From Pyrus communis (taxonomy: Eukaryota > Streptophyta > Magnoliopsida > Rosales > Rosaceae), in the NCBI RefSeq assembly GCF_963583255.1, contig NC_084804.1, positions 28,027,061 through 28,091,060 of the forward strand: a stretch of 64,000 bases of DNA, read 5' to 3'. The notes under the pieces were generated by a model. The model was given only the letters and a program-made list of their open reading frames with translations, was not told where the DNA came from and did no database searches. The position numbers and the translations under genes are program-made. Below are positions 58,480 through 64,000 of this stretch, piece after piece (positions within the stretch are counted from its first letter, which is position 1; each line of letters opens with the position of its first letter).

Positions 58480-59660
58480 CCTCAAACCTATTTGCACAAA
58501 AAGGATGAGTCCAAATCTCCACCACAAAAATACCCTTCTTTGGCCAATAAGTAAAAGATAGGGAAAAAAAATGGAGTCGTATTGATCGAAATTAAAACTG
58601 ACACACAACCTCGATGTTATGCATGTTGAGCAAAATGTGTTTGATACATTAGTCAAAACAATTCTAGACATCGAGGGAAAAATAAAGGACACGATTAAAG
58701 CTTGCCTCAATTTGGAACAAATGGGCATAAGGTTCAGGTTATGGATGAATAGGGACGATGACAAATTGAGAATGAGCCTTTCGTTTTTTTTTTTCTCGCT
58801 TAAACCGGAAGAGAAGAAAGAGTTCTTAAAGTTTCTATTTTCTGTAAAGTTTCCATATGGGTATGCTTCAAATATCGCGCGTTGCTCGAACGTTCACGGC
58901 GGTAAATTTTCTAGACTAAAGAGTCATGATTTTCATGTGATTCTGCAAAGCCTACTTTCGATTGATACTTGAAACCTCTTGCCTTTTGATGTGGTTAAAC
59001 AATCATGTTATTATCGAGTTTCTTTTTTCGCAATTAACTGCAAGCTCATTGCTATAGTTAGACGTTAAACAATTGCATGACTACATTGTGCAAGTCCTAT
59101 GCAAGTATGAACATATATTTCCTGACTTTCTTTACAAGTATGATCTACGTGATGATTCACTTGCCAGATGAGGTATTGCTTGGTGGACCAGTCAACAATC
59201 AATGAATGTATCCAATAGAAAGGTATACCATCGCCCATAATTTTTTATTTGTCATCAATGGATGATTTAACTATTTTTTATGATAACTTTTTATTTTTGC
59301 AGATTGCTTGTGATTTAAAAAAGTTTGTAGGAAGCAGGGCGAAGCCCGGATGATTATAGAGGTTTGGGCCGCATATGAGTCGTTTACATTTTGGGGAATG
59401 TACCTATAAAATGTTGAGACAACTCAATCATCCACAGCACAATTGTGGCCGGGGTGTGAGGTAGGAGAAACTTTTATGTTGTTGTCCAAATCGACCATTT
59501 GACGATCTAGTATGAGGCGAGTCGTTTTCCAAAAAGGATATGGAGGAAGCGTATTGGTTCGTACTCAACAATTATGACGAGATAATGGCATACTTGGATG
59601 AGCATGAAGAAATGATCATATTTATATGCCTAAAAGCATTGTGAATTGTTTCTTCATTGG
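58480..59660 (+). pseudogene. CACTA transposase (TNP2/Transposase_21 and DUF4218) remnant
   Basis: The plus-strand frames read 'HNLDVMHVEQNVFDTLVKTI' (about 58600-58660), then 'YASNIARCSNVHGGKFSRLK' and 'SHDFHVILQSLL' to 58972; these are conserved C-terminal blocks of CACTA transposases. Past a frame change, 59140-59220 reads 'IHLPDEVLLGGPVNNQ', stop, 'MYPIER', the DUF4218 block. 59530-59630 reads 'EEAYWFVLNNYDEIMAYLDE'. In intact elements this follows the main transposase exons. Several frameshifts and stops; the N-terminal part is absent. Confidence 0.85.
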
Positions 59661-59766
59661 TTTCTCAAATATGTAAGCTTTACGTGTTTGTATTGAACAT
59701 ATTGTATGAATTTAATCATTGTCTTTAAATTTTGTAAAACTAACAGCTTGAGTTTTTGTATTATAT

Positions 59767-60320
59767 TTGGTGAATGAATTGAAGGCATTGGATTCGCCCT
59801 CTTACACTGAAGAGTTATATAACTTTGCGTTCGAACTCATTTGCGCTGAAATGTTCTCAGGTTACTATATTAATAGTGTCAAGTTCTTAGGGGATGAGCA
59901 TTATGACAAGTTGTGTACGCAAAATAGTAAGGTTCATGTATCAGGTGGGGGCAATAGTACAAACATTGATTCCTATGGAAAACTAACAAGTGTAGTACAA
60001 TTGCTTTACATAAACCGTTGACAAGTGATCATGGTGAAAAACCAATATAGAAGTACGAGAGTTACACAAGACCATGGACTACTATCAGTGAACACTAACA
60101 GATGTTGGTACAATGATGACCCTTACATTTTGGCAAGTAAGGCAAAACAAATTTTTTTATCTAGATGACCCTAAGGGCGAGGAGGGGGTTAGAAAATTGT
60201 TCAGAAGATTGATCATAGGAATATGTATGCCACTCCAGACGTATATCATGTTGACAAAGATGACAACAGTTCAAGACTTTGATAGAAATTGGTGCGGAAA
60301 CACTCCGTGATAGTAATCTT
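59767..60320 (+). pseudogene. DUF4216-type tail of the CACTA transposase
   Basis: 59767-60021 includes 'YYINSVKFLGDEHYDKLCTQ', 'NSKVHVSGGG' and 'SYGKLTSVVQLLY', matching the 'NG.RF....RD....QNSG' and 'YGVL..I.EL.Y' pattern of DUF4216. 60113-60270 includes 'FWQVRQNKFFYLDDPKG' in one frame and 'HRNMYATPDVYHVDKDD' in another. It is the continuation of the 58480-59660 remnant in the same orientation. Confidence 0.78.
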
Positions 60321-60890
60321 GCCCAAAAACCGTTTCAAGTACCAGGAGTTGCTTTAATCGAAATACCGATTGGGTCCTTTCCAATTGACCTCAGTGGTGG
60401 TAGCACCACACTCAACCCTATGTTACTCATGTCCTCTTCACATCTCTTCTTGGTGACCTAAATACAAGCCCACCAACAAAAATGAAAATATAGTAGATGG
60501 GCCCAAAAGTGGCTAGCTGAACAACAACAAAAAAACCCTAAAACTGGAACAGAACCAACAACCACCAGATGCGCCTCCATCGCAAAAACACCACCACCAC
60601 CAAGAGAACGATCCAACGGAAAATGGGGGTGAGCAAGCCACCCGTGCAGTAAGTGCTCCCATAATCCCACTAGATAGTGCTAAAAGCACTTTGACAACCA
60701 CCTAACATTCGATAAGAAGCACACGGACCGAGTAGCAGAGGCCAATGGTTGAGGACGCATAACAAAAAAATATCACCAGAGTAAGAAATGGCCATGAAGG
60801 TCAAGATATGAGATCAACTCATGGGAATTGAGACAAGGTTCATAGAACAAAACTCAAGGGAAACTAAAACAAAGACCAAAAGAGAAAAAG
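60321..60890. other. No gene recognised, presumably 3' part of the CACTA remnant
   Basis: A-rich with 'accaccaccaccaag' runs (60590-60605). The minus-strand Trp/Cys-rich frames at 60458-60701 translate these repeats and are not credible. Confidence 0.35.
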
Positions 60891-61125
60891 TTCACAAATT
60901 AAAAATTAAAAAAAATAAATAAAAAAAAAATTTTGAGTGGAAAGAAGGAATGGGGAAGGATGAAGGAAAGTAGGGGAAAAAAAGAAGATGCAGAAAGTGG
61001 AGGTGGATGGGTAAGGGGGAAGAAGAGCTAGAAAAAGGTGGGAAGGATAGGGGAAAAAAAGGGGAAGAAGGAAGATGCAGAGGGTGGAGAAGGAAGAAAA
61101 AAAAGGGAATGAAGGCTAGAAAGAG
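60891..61125 (+). repeat. Polypurine tract, ~235 bp
   Basis: The plus strand is almost entirely A and G (ggaaagaaggaatggggaagg style), with only scattered pyrimidines and a repeated 'gaagatgcag' word (about 60984 and 61071). Strong strand asymmetry. Confidence 0.8.
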
Positions 61126-61807
61126 GGGGCTGCCGCCGACCCTAAATTGAAGTAAGGAGGGGTGACTAAGAGGATTTCTTTTAGCTTGAAGGCAGAGGGA
61201 GGAAAGGTTAGAGAGAAAACAACTACACTGAATCGTGAATTGGGACGTTGTGAATTATAAAGAATATTTACCATGTGATATTGTCCATCTTCATGCAAAG
61301 TCTATTGTCACCATAAAATATGCATTATTGTACATCCAACATAATTATTTATGATGTAAAAAATTAAAATAACAAAAAATTATTTGAATAAATAAATAAT
61401 TTCCAATTGCAATAATCAGTTTGTAGGGAAAATTCCAGCTCCCTATGTTTGCCTCTCTTCCTCTCTTTTTCCCTATTCTACGCATGCAATGGCCAACCCT
61501 TGCCCCCTGTTTTTCTCCGTCATACAAAATCATGCCAACTAAATAAAAATATTTAAATTTTCTAAATGCACCGGGATGCAACGACCCGGTTCTATTCGTA
61601 AGCTCGTCTATTTTCAGCTGTTAGATCCTTGTCCGCACTGATTGTCAACACACTTTGTCCGCATTTAGACACACCCATCCCTTTGGATAAAAGGTATGTA
61701 TCTATGTATCTATGTAAATTATCTTATGTTCGAGTCATACCATGTGAAAATCTATTACATGCACAAAATAAGTGACTGTGAGACTCTACTTGATAAAAAA
61801 AAACATG
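61126..61807. other. No gene recognised
   Basis: AT-rich; a short 'gtatctat' repeat at 61692-61715. Nothing supported. Confidence 0.35.
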
Positions 61808-61995
61808 ACTCTACTTGATAAAAAAGCATATCTATTAAGGAATCCTTCCAAAACCTTAGGGTCCCTAATTAGGTCCACCATTGATTTCTTCCAAGTCTGA
61901 AAATCATCAAAACAAATATCTGCACCCCACTCTTACCTGATCGGGAATACCACCATGATATTTTATTCATAATCGTTTTATGTCATCACCAATCC
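61808..61995 (+). repeat. Duplicate of the organ-specific pseudogene promoter region
   Basis: Shared with 55228-55400: 'ctacttgataaaaaagcatat', 'ggaatccttccaaaa', 'ttgatttctt', 'cttacctgatcgggaatacc', 'ccatgatattttattca' and 'catcaccaatccca'. No signal-peptide exon follows within the next 500 bp, so this is a promoter relic. Confidence 0.7.
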
Positions 61996-62500
61996 CATAC
62001 CTATTTAATTTAATATATGTAAAAAAAAATTAAATAAATTAATCCATTGACAATCCGATCGAATCGAGCAGAAAAGTTGGAACAAAAAGGAAATAATTTG
62101 ATTGCCAATTGGACTAGTAAGGATTACCGACGGATTAGCAACTAAATTCTCAATGTTTGATTGCCTTGGCTTTTTAACTAATTGTTTGTTGACACGAACA
62201 AAGTCAGAAAAACCTCTGAAATTTTTCAAAATTGGACCTTGGACATGTAATATTTCCAAATAGAATCTCCTTAGAAGATCTTTTGGCTCATGGTGCCCTT
62301 CTTCGGTCCCTTACAAAACTTTTTGGTATCAGTTTAGCTATTATTTGTTTCTAGTGATTCACGGGGCATTACCAAATGATACGTGTCTTGGATAAGAATC
62401 TACAGCACACTAGAAAACCCTTATTGACGATCTTTTAGTTCGACAACTTCTTCTTTTGTTTTTAACAAAACATTAACTATTATAGAGGATAGTACAATAA
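61996..62500. other. No gene recognised
   Basis: AT-rich flank of the promoter relic; no exon similar to the organ-specific genes is visible. Confidence 0.35.
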
Positions 62501-62504
62501 TTTA

Positions 62505-62580
62505 TGGAATGGCGGAGTTTTGAACCCGAAAGGCATATGTAGAAGCCCAACATTCTAGCCACTAGGATATTGGATGACCT
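62505..62580 (-). mobile_element. tRNA-like SINE head
   Basis: The minus strand reads 'tagtggctagaatgttgggc' (A-box region) and, about 30 bp later, 'gggttcaaaactcc' (B box), spaced as in a tRNA-derived SINE. The body (to about 62430) is AT-rich. Not a functional tRNA: stems do not close. Confidence 0.5.
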
Positions 62581-62817
62581 TTGACGGCATCTAGAGTTCC
62601 TCGAACAATGTCATGTTATATTGAATTAAAATTGCAAAAGCCATATCCTGTTACATTGAATTCAGGTAAAAAACAAATTCATCAACATCAAGAGAATCAA
62701 GTACCAAGTTTTTGCTTAGTATAAACTATGATCACAAAACACCTGCATAATCCGATTAATTTAAAAAAATTATGACAAATTTTTCTTTTGTAATTTTCAA
62801 GTTGTTAAAAAAAAAAA

Positions 62818-63105
62818 CATGTAGACGGGTGAAAAAATGGGTAAATGGGTAAAAAAAAAAAAAAAAAAGGATAAACGGGTTCAAAACGGGTAAACAGGTA
62901 AATGGTTATGGTTAAATGGGTAAACAGTTATGGTTAAATGGGTACACGATTATGGGTATGGTTAACCGTTTATAAACGGTTATGGGTATGGGTATAACCG
63001 TTTATGCAATTACCCAACGGGTAAACAGTTATGCGGATATAAACATAAACGGTTATGGGTAAATAACAGCAGTTACCCGCCCGCCATAACTGTTGCCCAT
63101 CCCTA
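62818..63105 (-). mobile_element. hAT-like element end with subterminal repeats
   Basis: On the minus strand it begins tagggatgggcaa (from about 63105), a hAT-type end, followed by about ten copies of 'aacggttatgggta'-like words in both orientations. It interrupts the gypsy frame at 63106. The left terminus is not found; the array fades into poly(A) near 62851-62868. Confidence 0.55.
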
Positions 63106-63770
63106 GGTATAACTCTATTACAAACTCGACTTCAGGCTCTGATGGTAATCCAGATAACTCTTTTGGAAAAACATCAATGAATTCCTTTATTATAGGGATA
63201 AATTACACCGATGGCGCACTCATTGCTTCGGTTATGATACTCGCTAGCTCAAGTAATCATAATTTCTCTCATGTATTATGAGCATTCTTATCCCCATAAA
63301 AACTGAAAGTTTCCTCCTCAAGAGTATTTATGGTTATTTTCTTCATGTTCTAATCAATTACAACTTTATAATTGGTAAGCCAATCCATCCCTCAGGTAAT
63401 ATCGTATCCCAACATGTCTAATATGTTCAAAGGGAATTCTATAAAGTTTCTCTCGCAAAATTTACACACTAACTTCTTTGCTGCCACTCAAAGGAGATCC
63501 AACTAACAAATAAACTTTCATGTTTTCACATTCTAACCCAAGAGTAGATGCAAAGGATCTTGGTATAAAAGAGTGTGTTGCTCCACCATCAAATATTATT
63601 CTAGCCGAAGAGTTGAAAACTAGAAACGTACCTTCCACTAGTTCATGCTCATTTTGATCTGTCACATTTCTTAAAGTACAAACTTGTCCTTGTGTGAGTT
63701 GTCCAGATTTCTTTGCATTTGGAGAAGCTCTTTGTATGGGTGACAAAAAAAAATTTAGATAAACTAACAA
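63106..63770 (-). pseudogene. Ty3/gypsy protease and start of RT region
   Basis: 63462-63770 encodes 'NSSARIIFDGGATHSFIPRS', the retropepsin-like active-site block (usually DSGATHSF, here with Gly for Ser), then 'FASTLGLECENMKV'. Continuing down the minus strand, 63380-63420 gives 'ILDMLGYDIT', stop, 'GMDWL', and 63110-63180 gives 'EFIDVFPKELSGLPSEPEVE', the linker just before gypsy RT. An in-frame stop and a hAT insertion at 63105 end the gene. The gag side lies above 63770, where 63764-63955 is not recognisable as gag. Confidence 0.82.
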
Positions 63771-64000
63771 GCATGCATAAGAACAATTACAAGTAGATTA
63801 ACATGCATGCAAAGGAATATAATGGTGGAAGCAATACACCCAACAAACAAACCCCTCTTCAAAATCTTAGTTATATGGTTGATATATTCATTTGAATTAA
63901 GATTAAACGAACGATTAAAAGTTATATCTTTGCTTCTAGCTTTCAAGCCAAGCATGCAATTCCTCCAACTTCTTTCTCCTTGCTCCTCCTTGTGTAGCTT

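Noticed and set aside
58447..58764. Minus-strand 105-codon frame
   Set aside because: Antisense of the CACTA transposase remnant.
62505..62580. Functional tRNA gene
   Set aside because: A and B boxes are present, but acceptor and anticodon stems do not pair; better explained as a SINE head.
1..64000. Multi-gene defence, metabolic or other new system
   Set aside because: Only two intact genes and two pseudogenes of small secreted families are present, with no operon-like or cluster logic beyond local duplication.

Overview
This window looks like a gene-poor stretch of nuclear DNA from a eudicot plant. Base composition is AT-rich, intron boundaries are plant-like, and almost everything outside four gene loci is LTR retrotransposon, DNA transposon, MITE or microsatellite. 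Repeat style and gene types (BURP, organ-specific S2/P4) would fit Rosaceae such as apple or pear, but nothing here proves the species.

Genes. (1) An intact two-exon BURP-domain gene on the minus strand (8111-9254): signal-peptide exon, 256-bp intron, and a domain with the full CH-X10-CH-X26-CH-X25-CH signature. (2) A BURP pseudogene on the same strand (40372-41942), split by a 1.2-kb insertion and cut off at its 5' side by a Ty1/copia element. (3) An intact two-exon organ-specific protein (S2/P4, DUF2775-type) gene on the plus strand (37653-38092). (4) A repeat-bearing relative (55527-56766) with two frame breaks; part of its promoter region recurs near 61.8-62.0 kb. So two small, probably secreted families were each locally duplicated, and transposons then expanded and broke the copies.

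Layout. 1-5 kb: gypsy 3' ends and LTRs, including a 744-bp LTR-like palindrome. 5-7.2 kb: a hAT-like element, a complete TRIM with identical LTRs, and a PIF/Harbinger-like element. 8-9.4 kb: BURP gene. 10.7-14.5 kb: a complete non-autonomous LTR element with target-site duplication. 15.9-18.1 kb: a solo LTR of about 2.2 kb. 20.8-23.4 kb: gypsy LTR-like DNA with tandem repeats. 23.4-33.8 kb: a decayed copia element whose integrase was split by a second LTR element. 34-40 kb: simple repeats, MITEs, a SINE and the organ-specific gene. 40-47.2 kb: BURP pseudogene and a copia element holding a solo LTR. 47.2-54.8 kb: gypsy-type gag-like remnant, a second copy of the long LTR, copia pieces in opposite orientations, and a CACTA end. 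55-56.8 kb: organ-specific pseudogene. 57-60.3 kb: a TIR element with a Mutator-like MITE inside, then CACTA transposase remnants. 60.3-64 kb: polypurine tract, promoter echo, SINE, hAT end, gypsy protease.

I found no convincing new multi-gene system. The best leads are the palindromic LTR, the carrier-like LTR element without pol, the nested insertions with readable target duplications, and the BURP and organ-specific gene/pseudogene pairs. All boundaries and similarities were judged by eye from the sequence; no alignment or database search was run.
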